NCBI RefSeq assembly: GCF_002165375.2
Contig: NZ_CP032134.1
Coordinates: forward strand, 2,728,001 to 2,792,000
Origin: Acinetobacter chinensis
GTDB taxonomy: Bacteria > Pseudomonadota > Gammaproteobacteria > Pseudomonadales > Moraxellaceae
Reading direction: 5' to 3'
DNA length: 64,000 nucleotides
Shown: positions 9,089 through 17,344 of the stretch, piece after piece
How positions within the stretch are numbered: position 1 is the first letter of the stretch
How the letters are laid out: each line of letters opens with the position of its first letter
Translations under genes and position numbers: made by a program
Notes under the pieces: model-generated
The model's database searches: none
Told to the model about the DNA's origin: nothing
What the model saw: only the letters and a program-made list of their open reading frames with translations

Positions 9089-9766
9089 GTGGACATATGC
9101 TTAAAAGAAGACGTCAGTGAGGTTTTAGATTTAACAGATGAGGTCAATATTGACAATCTATCCCATTTACAGAGCGTTTACGATCGTGATGGATATTTGT
9201 TTGCCAGTTATCTTAATATTTTTAAATTACTAGGGATAACAGATGAGCCTTTTATTTTCAGTTCGATGAATCATATTATGCGAAATCCATTCCCTTATAA
9301 CTCTGAAGAAGATTGTATTAATGATGATTCAAATTTAAAAAAACTGCATAAACGTTCAAAAATAAAAATGAACAAGCATGACTACTCTACTCTTTCCCGT
9401 ATTCATGCATATATTCTCATCAGTGATTACACTCTTTTTAAAAAAGACAATATAACGCATGAAGATATGGATTTTTTAATTAATTCTATTGAAGATATAT
9501 ATGCCGACCTTGGACGTCTATATACAAGTATTATGCTAAACCCTAAACAAAAAAATCATATTGAATCAGTTAATATTCCATCGCTAGGGGGACAAGGTAG
9601 AGCAAACAAATATAATCAATATAAAAAAGAAATATTTGAAAAATGGCTAAATAATAATTATCACTCTTATGCTTTATTTGCCAGAGAGTATGCCGGTAAA
9701 TATAACTTAAGTACGAAAACAATTGAAAACTGGTTATCCAGTGAGTTCAGTATCCAACAAAAATAA
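9089..9766 (+). CDS. Island hypothetical protein, 225 aa
   Basis: I recognise no family. The start is a GTG at 9089, because the nearby ATG is out of frame. The AT-rich gene encodes a soluble, mostly helical protein with no signal peptide. The last 50 residues (KYNLSTKTIENWLSS) look like a helix-turn-helix, so DNA binding is possible. It sits between int and alpA, where satellites often keep regulators. Confidence 0.6.
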   Translation: MDICLKEDVSEVLDLTDEVNIDNLSHLQSVYDRDGYLFASYLNIFKLLGITDEPFIFSSMNHIMRNPFPYNSEEDCINDDSNLKKLHKRSKIKMNKHDYSTLSRIHAYILISDYTLFKKDNITHEDMDFLINSIEDIYADLGRLYTSIMLNPKQKNHIESVNIPSLGGQGRANKYNQYKKEIFEKWLNNNYHSYALFAREYAGKYNLSTKTIENWLSSEFSIQQK

Positions 9767-9774
9767 GTCGTATC

Positions 9775-9802
9775 TGCAAGCATAATACCCTCTATGCTTG
9801 CA
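9775..9802. repeat. Perfect inverted repeat after the 225-aa gene
   Basis: TGCAAGCATA and TATGCTTGCA form a 10-bp stem with an 8-nt loop, starting 8 bp after the stop. No T run follows, so it may be a weak terminator or an operator. Confidence 0.6.
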
Positions 9803-9938
9803 CGTTACCCCTTATGCTAGATCAAAGGTTTTTCACTAAAATAATCATAAACATACTAGCTCCATCATAAACAGTTAAGAGGTGGTCCCACTTGTTTGAA
9901 CAACTAAAAGCGTATTTATAAGTGATATTCCGCTCTAG

Positions 9939-10815
9939 TTAAGCCACCTTGTTTTGTTGGGGTAGCTGATCATAGTAAAACTCATTTGGTGTCATTTTGT
10001 CTAGACTCGAATGAGGTCGTTTCAAATTATAAAACTCAAAATATGCACTTAATTGCTTTTTCGCATCTGTGACACTGCTATAAGCTTTGAGATACACCTC
10101 TTCATATTTAACGCTCCGCCATAATCGTTCAACCATCACATTATCTACCCATCGACCTTTACCATCCATACTGATTTGAATGCCATTTGATTTCAATACA
10201 TCAATAAATGCATCACTGGTAAACTGGCTGCCTTGGTCTGTATTAAATATTTCAGGTCGACCATATTTTTCAATCGCTTCATTTAAAGCCGAAATACAAA
10301 AATCCACCTCCATACTAATCGATACCCTATGCGCAAGTACCTTGCGGCTATGCCAATCAATCACAGCACATAAATAAACAAAGCCTTTTGCCATAGGGAT
10401 ATACGTTATATCCGTAGACCACACTTGATTACTGCGCTGAATAGCCAACCCTTTGAGCAGATATGGATATTTACGGTGAGCTTGATTAGCCTGGCTTAAA
10501 TTTGGTTTGCAATATAACGCCTGAATACCCATTTTCTTCATTAAAGTACGTGTATGACGTCGTCCTATATGATGTCCTTGACGATTCAACAAATCACGCA
10601 TCATACGACTGCCTGCAAAAGGATATTGCATATGTAATTCATCAATACATCGCATCAGCTTCAGATCTGATGCACTCACAGGTTTTGGGCGATAGTAATA
10701 ACAACCACGGGAGACTTTCAGCAGCTTAGCTTGCTTAGATACTGAAATCTGAAGTGAGTCGTCGATTAACTTTTGTGGTTGAAGCGGCCCAGTTTCTTCA
10801 ACACACCTTCTAAAA
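9939..10815 (-). CDS. IS3-family transposase OrfB (DDE domain), expressed by -1 frameshift
   Basis: This is the catalytic part of the IS3 transposase. The open frame reads without a stop from the slippery site at 10815 down to 9939. The independent GTG at 10679 would give only 246 residues. The DDE residues are visible: Asp in STDITYIPM, Asp in NTDQGSQFTS and Glu in MVERLWRSVKYEE. The N-terminal HTH_21 region (YPFAGSRMMRDLLNRQGHHIGRRHTRTLM) is intact. It probably functions only as an OrfAB fusion. Confidence 0.88.
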
Positions 10816-11071
10816 AATCAATTTCTAATGCCTGCTCACCGATTTTTGCATGTAGTTTTTTTAGATCGATGGGTGGTTCTGTTGGAGCTTTTGATTGATC
10901 GAAAGCTTGCGAGGAAGCTGAGATCAATTGATTTTTCCAGTCAATAATTTGGTTTTGATGAACATCAAACTCAGCACTCAATTCAGCAAGTGTTTTTTCT
11001 GCTTTAATCGCAGCAAGTGCTACCTTAGCTTTAAAATCATTTGAATGATTTCTTCTTGGTCTACGTGCCAT
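10766..11071 (-). CDS. IS3-family transposase OrfA (HTH)
   Basis: This 101-residue DNA-binding subunit starts at the ATG at 11071, which has GGAG six bases upstream. An HTH_Tnp_1 fold (ARRPRRNHSNDFKAKVALAA ... ELSAEFDVHQNQIIDWK) is followed by a leucine-zipper-like helix that ends IDFLEGVLKKLGR. It overlaps OrfB, which lies in the -1 frame. Confidence 0.88.
   Translation of the reverse strand: MARRPRRNHSNDFKAKVALAAIKAEKTLAELSAEFDVHQNQIIDWKNQLISASSQAFDQSKAPTEPPIDLKKLHAKIGEQALEIDFLEGVLKKLGRFNHKS
10809..10815 (-). promoter_or_regulatory. Programmed -1 frameshift site T-TTT-TTA
   Basis: On the minus strand the orfA codons GAT TTT TTA contain the slippery heptamer T TTT TTA, in the correct zero frame. 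After slipping, the -1 frame stays open into orfB (R-R-C-V-E-E-T-G-P-L-Q). Confidence 0.8.
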
Positions 11072-11178
11072 AAAATACTCCATATATTGATGTTTATAAC
11101 ATCATTTGAGGAGCAGAATATCACTTATAGGAGTTGTTCAAATTTACGGATCCATCTCTGTTATGTGGAGCTAAACAC

Positions 11179-11388
11179 ATGCAACCTATCCGAGTTACTT
11201 ATAATCAGGCATGTGAGTTATTGAGCATAAAGCGCAATGCCTTACGTGAACTGACACTGAATGACCCAACGTTTCCAAAGCCATATAAAGCCGGCTCCAC
11301 ACGCCAAGCCCCTGTCTATTTCGACTATGCCCAGCTGATTGAATGGCATAATACTCAAATGCAAAGCCTTGCAGTATTGGAGGCTTAA
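11179..11388 (+). CDS. AlpA-like HTH regulator / excisionase, 69 aa
   Basis: AlpA-type proteins turn on the integrase or excision in P4-like elements. The ATG at 11179 has GGAG eight bases upstream, and a longer upstream reading would start inside the IS end. The product has a winged-helix start (RVTYNQACELLSIKRNALRELT) and the family's PTFPKPYKAG turn, followed by VYFDYAQLIEWHN. It heads a run of six closely packed genes. Confidence 0.78.
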   Translation: MQPIRVTYNQACELLSIKRNALRELTLNDPTFPKPYKAGSTRQAPVYFDYAQLIEWHNTQMQSLAVLEA

Positions 11389-11391
11389 TCT

Positions 11392-11778
11392 ATGACTAAA
11401 ACTCAAATTAAGTCCATTGCTCTGAATGCATGTCGTCAACTCAACGCCTTAGCTAAAGATGTCTATAACCGTGATTTAGTGACCAATATTAATCATGACC
11501 AATTAAAAGAAACGTCAGCCACTTTAAATGACCTATATGACGTACTGGATGCCAATTATCAGCGCAGTATGAAAGCTGGCATTGATGAATCAATGGAGTA
11601 TACAGAGCTTGTTAAAAAGCGCATTGATGCCCTTGCCGAATATATCCGACCTACACGCCTTAAGAGCGTCCATATTTCGCCTAAGCAGATCGTGCAGATG
11701 CTCGATACAGAACAACAGGCAATGCATCACCTCTCAACACTCCTGGACACTATTAAAATTGGGAGTGAATCGAAATGA
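11392..11778 (+). CDS. Island hypothetical protein, 128 aa
   Basis: No family recognised. It is a helical, charged protein without membrane segments. It begins 3 bp after alpA and its stop overlaps the next ATG by 4 bp (ATGA), so it is translated as part of the same operon. Confidence 0.65.
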   Translation: MTKTQIKSIALNACRQLNALAKDVYNRDLVTNINHDQLKETSATLNDLYDVLDANYQRSMKAGIDESMEYTELVKKRIDALAEYIRPTRLKSVHISPKQIVQMLDTEQQAMHHLSTLLDTIKIGSESK

Positions 11779-11990
11779 CTATGACCCATCAGACCCAAAT
11801 CCTAAGACATCTAAAACAAGGAAAATCCATCACTCAAGCTGAAGCAATCAACCTGTTTAACTGTTATCGCCTGAGTGCGGTAATCAATCGCCTGCGCAAT
11901 TTAGGGCATGAAATTGTGACGCATCAGGAACCCAACCATAACAGCAATGGTAATCATGCTCGTTATAAATATCGGGAGTTCAAAGCATGA
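11775..11990 (+). CDS. Small helix-turn-helix protein, 71 aa
   Basis: Residues 5-60 read as a winged helix-turn-helix (QTQILRHLKQGKSITQAEA ... LSAVINRLRNLGHEIVTH), like the HTH_39 proteins found in phage and satellite operons. The tail is ARYKYREF. It overlaps both neighbours by 4 bp. It is probably a regulator or accessory replication protein. Confidence 0.72.
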   Translation: MTMTHQTQILRHLKQGKSITQAEAINLFNCYRLSAVINRLRNLGHEIVTHQEPNHNSNGNHARYKYREFKA

Positions 11991-12337
11991 AAGAACTTTC
12001 AATCAACCTTTTAAAATTGTGCTTAGTCTGGGCGTTCACTGTTTTTCTGGTTGCAAGCTGTACTAAACCATCTTATGCTAATGGTGTTCACCCACATGGT
12101 GAATTAGCCTTGGCCGGCTATAAATTTTCAAACGGCGCACAGTCCGCAAGGGCTTTTTTTGTGCGTGAAATCTCTATGCGTTCGCATTTTATGGTGAAGC
12201 TGGAGAGGGACACTTTCGAGTGTGCAGGTAACCGTTTGAACCTGTCGGCCAACCCTTTTCAGCTTTGCCACCCTCATCACTTGGCCGTGATTGGCAAAGC
12301 TCCTTTAATTCAAACGGAGCGCATTAATCATGCCTAA
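11987..12337 (+). CDS. Small exported or Ash-like protein, 116 aa
   Basis: The first 26 residues form a hydrophobic signal with a lipobox-like VASC (Cys 25), followed by TKPSYANG, so export as a lipoprotein is possible. The rest (SARAFFVREISMRSHFMVKLE, cysteines near 81 and 96) resembles the loosely defined Ash-type ORFs that sit between alpA and the primase in P4-like elements. The two readings conflict, and I cannot choose. It overlaps its neighbours by 4 and 8 bp. Confidence 0.5.
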   Translation: MKELSINLLKLCLVWAFTVFLVASCTKPSYANGVHPHGELALAGYKFSNGAQSARAFFVREISMRSHFMVKLERDTFECAGNRLNLSANPFQLCHPHHLAVIGKAPLIQTERINHA

Positions 12338-12638
12338 TCATATCAATTCTAAAAATACGCTCGAAACTTATGGTGCAGATGACCTGCATTTCGCCTATGC
12401 CGTGGCTCACGAGTCTACTGAATGGCTGTCTATTCTTATTTCTCAAGCACGTATGGAGTCAAAGGAGTTACAGGTTAGGCTTAAAGAACAGGGTGTTCAC
12501 GCCTCTAATTTTTATAAATTACAGAAGCTTCTGGATTTAACAGAATTTTTTGCAGAAGAAAGAGTAAGTCATTTTGAGCATGTTCAAAATGGTTATAAAG
12601 AAGAACTGGAATCAAATAAAAAGGCGGTGACACTATGA
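12330..12638 (+). CDS. Island hypothetical protein, 102 aa
   Basis: No family recognised. It is a helical protein with a likely coiled segment (residues 28-95, rich in Glu, Leu and Lys) and no signal peptide. It overlaps the previous gene by 8 bp and the DUF3987 gene by 4 bp (ATGA), so it is coupled to replication-gene expression. Confidence 0.62.
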   Translation: MPNHINSKNTLETYGADDLHFAYAVAHESTEWLSILISQARMESKELQVRLKEQGVHASNFYKLQKLLDLTEFFAEERVSHFEHVQNGYKEELESNKKAVTL

Positions 12639-14764
12639 ATATCACCACCTCCATCAAACCCAATGAAATCATAGCTCAATGTACTGTTCTAAGTCCATCA
12701 GATAACGAATATATCAATCATCCGGTTATTCAGCGTTTTGGCAGTCCTGAACAGCCGATTTATGTCGATCAGTGTACTGTGAACATAAGTGGCACCACCT
12801 ATGAACAGCCTTTGATTTTACCTGTCGTAAATGGTCAGCTGAAGCAGATCCAGTGCGCCGTATTACAGGATGGCCAGCGTGTGCAGATCATGCCTAACGG
12901 ACTGGCAAAGGGTTTTGCTTACTATGGTCAGTTGAAAAAAGTTGAGCCTGTCATCATCACCTACAGCCTGGAGGCATTCTTTAAGATTACCCAGACAGGT
13001 TACGCCGTGGCTTTGGTATTGTTACCCTCCCTATGCAACAGCAGACAGACAGAGCTGAAACCTTTTGATTTCGAGCAGATCCAGTTTGTGATTAACCAAC
13101 TGTCAGAGAGTGACCATAAGCGACTTTATATGCCGGTACGTCCTGAGCATATTCAGCTTGAGGCATTTCAGATGCTGGAGCAGAACACGGCGGTTCAGTT
13201 GCTGAATCAGCATATCGTGATTGATGAGCAGGGAATTAAAAACGAATTCCTTATTGAGCTTTATAAGGATGATGATGCAGAGAATGTATCCATATTTCTT
13301 GATGAATCTATCAGGCTCTTATCACCCTCTGATCAATGGGGTGAATTACTGCCACTGGCACAGCCTGAAACCCATCTGAATACCCCCTATCCTATTCATG
13401 CTTTACCACCACTGGCAAGGGAGGCAGTCATGGCGATTGCTGAGTATGTACAGGCTCCTGTTGCTATGTCTGCTCAGTGCGTCATTGGTGCTATGTCCCA
13501 TATTGCCCAGGCTCATGTAAATGCACCGCATCCGTTCAATGCTCAGGGTGAGCCCTGCAGTCTGTATTTACTCACAGAGGGGCAAAGTGGAAGCCGTAAA
13601 AGTACGAGCCGGAATATGGCAGACAAAGCCATTATTCAGCATGAGCGTAAACAGTATGAACAGTACCGCCGTGACCTTGAACAATGGAAAAGTGGTCAGG
13701 CATCATTGAATAAAAAGGATCGTGAAGCCTATTGTGCTGAAAACCCACCACCGCATGACCCCAGTACGCTTTACAGTGATATTACTCTTGAATCTATTGC
13801 TGGGCTTTATGTGGATGGTGTACTCAATAACGCTTCCATTGCCAGTGATGAAGCAGGACAGTTCTTTGGTGGGTACACTATGAAAGGTGATACACGTACT
13901 CAGGCTATCGGAGGTTATGCCAAACTGTTTGATGATGGTTTTGTGGAACGTACCCGGTCTAAATCCAATTTAAATGGTAGTGGCCGTGCTTATGACGTTC
14001 GTCTGACATTCAACCTGCAGGGACAACATGAAGTTTTAGCCGATGCACTCAGAGACCCTGTATTAAGAGGACAGGGATTTTTACCCAGGTTTATTCTGAC
14101 TATCCCTGAGAACTTAGCCGGCACACGTCTGCAGGATGCCATTTACCGATCTAAGAATGCCAGTCATGACCATAGGCTTATCGCTTACTGGACACGGTGC
14201 GAATATTTATTAGATGACTGCCCTAGACCGCAAGGAGGGCAAGAACTCAATAATGGTCGCTATGTCATTCCTATGAATGATGAAGCAAGGGATATAGATG
14301 CATCGTTTTACAATATGTTTGAGGAGTTACAGGGTAAAGGTAAACGCTATGAATACCTGCAGGCATTTGCCAGTCGTGCCAGTCAGTTAGCACGGCGTCT
14401 GGCAACCGTATTCGCTTATTTTCAGGGTTTACAGTGGATTGACGCCAGTACCTTAAAGGGAGCGTGTGAAGTTGTTAAGCACTCCCTGAATGAATGGGCT
14501 ATGTATGCAGATATTGAGGTTAAAGCCGAAAGTGACGCAGAGAAGTTGATTAAGTGGTTCGCTAAATATTGTTCTAACAAAAATATAGAACGAATGACTT
14601 ATTCAAGTTTTATGAATAGCTGTCCTCGTCCAATGAGAGGTAGCAAACAAAAACTAGAGCCTGTATTGGATGAACTTATTGATTGTCATTACCTGAGAGT
14701 GGAGGAAATCTCTAAGGTTCGATATGTTTTAATCAACCCTATTTTATTGGTAGGAGTGGCTTAA
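12635..14764 (+). CDS. DUF3987 (YfjI-type) primase/helicase-like replication protein
   Basis: At 709 residues this is the largest island gene. The central part (about 230-600) is a DUF3987 ATPase: Walker A in EGQSGSRKST, Walker B-like NASIASDEAGQFF, then the NGSGRAYDVRLTFNLQGQ and RGQGFLPRFILTIPE blocks. The N-terminal 200 residues are a separate domain with no motif I recognise. Proteins of this type replace the P4 alpha primase-helicase in many islands. The iteron cluster starts at its stop codon, which supports a role in island replication. The biochemical activity is inferred. Confidence 0.82.
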   Translation: MNITTSIKPNEIIAQCTVLSPSDNEYINHPVIQRFGSPEQPIYVDQCTVNISGTTYEQPLILPVVNGQLKQIQCAVLQDGQRVQIMPNGLAKGFAYYGQLKKVEPVIITYSLEAFFKITQTGYAVALVLLPSLCNSRQTELKPFDFEQIQFVINQLSESDHKRLYMPVRPEHIQLEAFQMLEQNTAVQLLNQHIVIDEQGIKNEFLIELYKDDDAENVSIFLDESIRLLSPSDQWGELLPLAQPETHLNTPYPIHALPPLAREAVMAIAEYVQAPVAMSAQCVIGAMSHIAQAHVNAPHPFNAQGEPCSLYLLTEGQSGSRKSTSRNMADKAIIQHERKQYEQYRRDLEQWKSGQASLNKKDREAYCAENPPPHDPSTLYSDITLESIAGLYVDGVLNNASIASDEAGQFFGGYTMKGDTRTQAIGGYAKLFDDGFVERTRSKSNLNGSGRAYDVRLTFNLQGQHEVLADALRDPVLRGQGFLPRFILTIPENLAGTRLQDAIYRSKNASHDHRLIAYWTRCEYLLDDCPRPQGGQELNNGRYVIPMNDEARDIDASFYNMFEELQGKGKRYEYLQAFASRASQLARRLATVFAYFQGLQWIDASTLKGACEVVKHSLNEWAMYADIEVKAESDAEKLIKWFAKYCSNKNIERMTYSSFMNSCPRPMRGSKQKLEPVLDELIDCHYLRVEEISKVRYVLINPILLVGVA

Positions 14765-14959
14765 TGGCTTAATACCCCTGAAAGCCTTGCTATAAAAGGC
14801 TTTTTATTAAGCAAGATAGTGTTTTGTGTAGTGGCATAGTGGCTTAATGAGTGAATAAGTCATCTTGATTAAGCCACTATGCCAATGGCTTTTTAGGGTA
14901 TTGGCTAAGTGAAATCCCTTACTATATAAGGGGTAGATACCAATTAAGCCATTAAGCCA
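14757..14959. repeat. Symmetric iteron cluster, six copies of TGGCTTAAT: candidate origin
   Basis: TGGCTTAAT occurs at 14757-14765, 14765-14773 and 14840-14848 on the plus strand, and inverted at 14868-14876, 14943-14951 and 14951-14959. The order is two overlapping, one, then one, two overlapping: a mirror-symmetric array. The inner pair sits in a 17-bp perfect inverted repeat (14832-14848 and 14868-14884). It directly follows the replication gene, as expected for an origin with initiator sites. Confidence 0.7.
14781..14806 (+). terminator. Terminator of the island replication operon
   Basis: AAAGCCTT and AAGGCTTT pair across a 7-nt loop and are followed by a T run. It lies 17 bp after the DUF3987 stop, inside the iteron cluster. 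Confidence 0.8.
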
Positions 14960-15212
14960 CGCTTCTATAGAAAAATATAAATTTTGATAAGTGACAAATG
15001 CCAAACCTAAATAGAGTAATTGTCATGATTGTATTGGGTCGAAGCCCCAAAACTAAGAACTTCCCCAATGGTGGAGGCATTACCACATTTAGCATGGCTA
15101 CATTGGAACACTAAAAAGACAATAAGACCAGGGGGAGTATTTATTTTCTTTTTTTTATTAGTGGGTTATCCTGATTTATCATTCTGATATCTAATATATT
15201 TTAGGAGAGATT
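14960..15212. other. Non-coding stretch before the DUF4238-like gene
   Basis: AT-rich DNA with no supported ORF. It must carry the promoter of the 333-aa gene, whose ribosome binding site (AGGAGAGA) is just before 15213. Confidence 0.5.
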
Positions 15213-16214
15213 ATGTTTGAAAATCATACCAAAAATCAACATTTCATTTCTCAGGTTGAGCAAAAGCAAAACTCAATTAACCCTTTAGCGGAAAGAGAGA
15301 AAAGGAAAATTTATGAATTTGAAATCTTAGATAGAGAGCAACATTTTTTTAAATTAACAAATAAAACAGGGGTCAAAATTGAAAAAAATTTGAGTATAAA
15401 TGATTTATACACGTTTAACATATTAAGTGATTCAACTAGAATTAACTTTGAGTTTTTTTTTAATAAGTTTGAAAGAAAAATTGAAGCTTTAACTAGCAAC
15501 TTACAAAGAAAAGTTAAATCTAAAGAGGATATAGATGAACAAGAAATTATAGACTTAGTTAGCGCGAAATTTCTTAATTTTTTAAGAAATCCATTTAGTA
15601 TTAAAAAAGTTTTGAATTCTTTTCATCCTCTACAAAACCTAATTCCTACAGATGAGAGCTTATTAAGAGAGTTTAGAAAAATAAACTCCAATAACATTCA
15701 TATAAGCCCTGAATATCTTGATAGATTAGATGTCTCTATCGAGCAATACTTAAATTGGCTCAGAACAATTTTTATTGCACTTACAGTTCAAATGTATGGT
15801 AAATCAATTGCTGAATATCTGGTTGATGGCCTATTTGACCCTAAGTCAAAGGTTATCGTTCTCGTTCTAAATATTTACGATAGTCAGACTTGCTTACTCT
15901 CAGATAGAGGGTATGTTGATTATGGTGCTTTATATGATAATAAGCCATTTGCTATGGGATTCAACTTAAATAAAAATATGTTTTTAAGTGTGGTAATAAA
16001 AAATAATTCATTAGATGAATTTATTAAAGAGTATCCATTCTTAAAACAAAAATTGGATTATTTAAAAGAAAAGGGGCAATCAAGATTCCATCAAACAGGA
16101 ATTGACCTTACTGTTTTTAATAATAACATTGAATTATTAAAAGCTTACAATTCAAATGTTATGTTTCAATGTAAAAATAATTTTTACAGTGCTACTTGTG
16201 ATTTTGAATATTAA
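15213..16214 (+). CDS. DUF4238-like hypothetical protein, 333 aa (cargo, possible defence gene)
   Basis: The N-terminus (NQHFISQVEQKQNSINPLAE ... IYEFEI) resembles the HY/F-V-P/S-Q start of DUF4238 proteins, which are frequent island cargo of unknown function. The rest is helical and very AT-rich. It has no signal peptide or catalytic motif that I recognise. A strong AGGAGAGA precedes the ATG. It stands alone downstream of the replication module, in the cargo position of the island. The family call is tentative and the defence role is a guess from position. Confidence 0.5.
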   Translation: MFENHTKNQHFISQVEQKQNSINPLAEREKRKIYEFEILDREQHFFKLTNKTGVKIEKNLSINDLYTFNILSDSTRINFEFFFNKFERKIEALTSNLQRKVKSKEDIDEQEIIDLVSAKFLNFLRNPFSIKKVLNSFHPLQNLIPTDESLLREFRKINSNNIHISPEYLDRLDVSIEQYLNWLRTIFIALTVQMYGKSIAEYLVDGLFDPKSKVIVLVLNIYDSQTCLLSDRGYVDYGALYDNKPFAMGFNLNKNMFLSVVIKNNSLDEFIKEYPFLKQKLDYLKEKGQSRFHQTGIDLTVFNNNIELLKAYNSNVMFQCKNNFYSATCDFEY

Positions 16215-16467
16215 GTCCGTTCCACGCTTAGGATAAATTATTTTTGAGGTACAAAATAATTAAGAAAATATAAAAATATTACCAAGTAAAATTACGATGA
16301 GTAATTATTAATTTTTTTGGGAAAACTAAGCAACTTGTGTTTTTATACCAATATCAATCAAGGTACCACCACAAAGGATATGTCTAAGAGGTGCAGATCT
16401 AGAAGTGGTAGAAGTTCGGATAGATGTGTTGCAGTTGTTGCGATGTTGGTAAGACCTTCGATGAGGC

Positions 16468-16869
16468 TTATGACTTTTCTATTTTATTACTAATTGCTTT
16501 AGATGCCAAAGCAGCCAAGATTATAACTTTAATCTTATCTAGTTGTTCAGTATTCAACCATTGCCAACTAGCAGGAGTTATCCAATGCCATATTAATGAT
16601 ATACACATCACTATGAATAACAGCCAAAGGATCCAAAAAGCACAAATGAATGCAAAGGCAAAATGATCTTTCCATTTTTGATCTCTGGTATGATCATTTT
16701 GTGTGGCTTTAATTTTTAATTGCTTATCAAGCTCTTCACTTTCACTATTTAATTGCTTATTTAAATTTTCATTAGATGGCTCTGGTTTATTATTTGTAGA
16801 GCCATCTTCAACTTGAAGAATTTTGTCATTACTAACCGTTTTTAACTTGGCCGGATCAATTACAGACAA
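16468..16869 (-). CDS. Two-helix membrane protein, candidate PanT-type toxin
   Basis: The 133-residue frame starts at a TTG (16869) with AGGCGG upstream; there is no early ATG. Residues 1-60 are hydrophilic and acidic-basic mixed (NNKPEPSNENLNKQLNSESE). A long hydrophobic stretch near 71-95 (FAFICAFWILWLLFIVMCIS) is followed by a second weaker one near 113-127. It begins 13 bp after the stop of a Panacea-domain gene on the same strand. Panacea (DUF4065) antitoxins are known to pair with unrelated toxins, some of them membrane-acting. The toxin role is inferred only from this pairing. Confidence 0.55.
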   Translation of the reverse strand: MSVIDPAKLKTVSNDKILQVEDGSTNNKPEPSNENLNKQLNSESEELDKQLKIKATQNDHTRDQKWKDHFAFAFICAFWILWLLFIVMCISLIWHWITPASWQWLNTEQLDKIKVIILAALASKAISNKIEKS

Positions 16870-16882
16870 TTTTAATTACCGC

Positions 16883-17344
16883 CTAGCTAAAGTACTTATG
16901 GTATAAGCTTTGGTAATGGTTTTGGATAACATTATTTGGAATCAACTCAGCCCACCCAGCTCCTTTTCCATATGTTTCTGACCATGGTGTATCTGGAGCA
17001 TGAGTGATGTCAGAAAGTTGATATGCACTAAAATCACCATAACTTGCATAAGTAAAATGAATGATTTGATTCTCTCTATCATTAAATTGAGTAGGGAATT
17101 GGAGGATAGAGTTCATGATTGGGGCTGAGCCATAAATCTTTAATTCTTGATAAAGATTTGGTATGACTGGTCCAAACTTCCACGCTTGAACTTCATCATA
17201 AATCAATGGTTCATTAAAAACGGCAAGCATCCAACCATGTGCAATATAAACCAATTTTAATAGTTGCATCTGAGTAAAATATTTACCATCTTGATTACCA
17301 AGTCTTGTAAACTCATCAGCAACTTGAAGTGCAGTATGAGCCAT
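16883..17344 (-). CDS. Panacea-domain (DUF4065, SocA/GepA-like) protein, candidate antitoxin
   Basis: The 153-residue product matches the Panacea fold from residue 5 on: VADEFTRLGN, TQMQLLKLVYIAHGWML, VQAWKFGPVIPNLYQELKIYG. The ATG at 17344 is preceded by a perfect AGGAGGT at 6 bp; the frame is open further upstream to 17650 but without a ribosome binding site. Panacea proteins act as antitoxins that neutralise diverse neighbouring toxins, or as SocA-type proteolysis adaptors. The downstream membrane protein is the natural partner. Confidence 0.82.
   Translation of the reverse strand: MAHTALQVADEFTRLGNQDGKYFTQMQLLKLVYIAHGWMLAVFNEPLIYDEVQAWKFGPVIPNLYQELKIYGSAPIMNSILQFPTQFNDRENQIIHFTYASYGDFSAYQLSDITHAPDTPWSETYGKGAGWAELIPNNVIQNHYQSLYHKYFS

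Larger units (their letters stand above)
9895..11142 (-). mobile_element. IS3-family insertion sequence (about 1.25 kb)
   Basis: Two overlapping frames (orfA, orfB) lie between inverted ends TTTGAACAACT (9895-9905) and AGTTGTTCAAA (11132-11142). A second matched block, ATAAGTGATATTC and its complement, lies further in. The left end has about 9 extra bases between the two blocks, so the ends are imperfect. I see no target duplication. No gene appears to be interrupted. I do not name the exact IS. Confidence 0.85.

Noticed and set aside
9895..11142. IS3 element disrupting an island gene
   Set aside because: The flanks (9803-9894 and 11143-11178) do not join into a coding frame, so no interrupted gene could be shown.
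11134..11178. AlpA-like protein starting at 11134 (84 aa)
   Set aside because: The first codons lie in the inverted repeat of the IS3 element, and the ATG at 11179 has a proper ribosome binding site.
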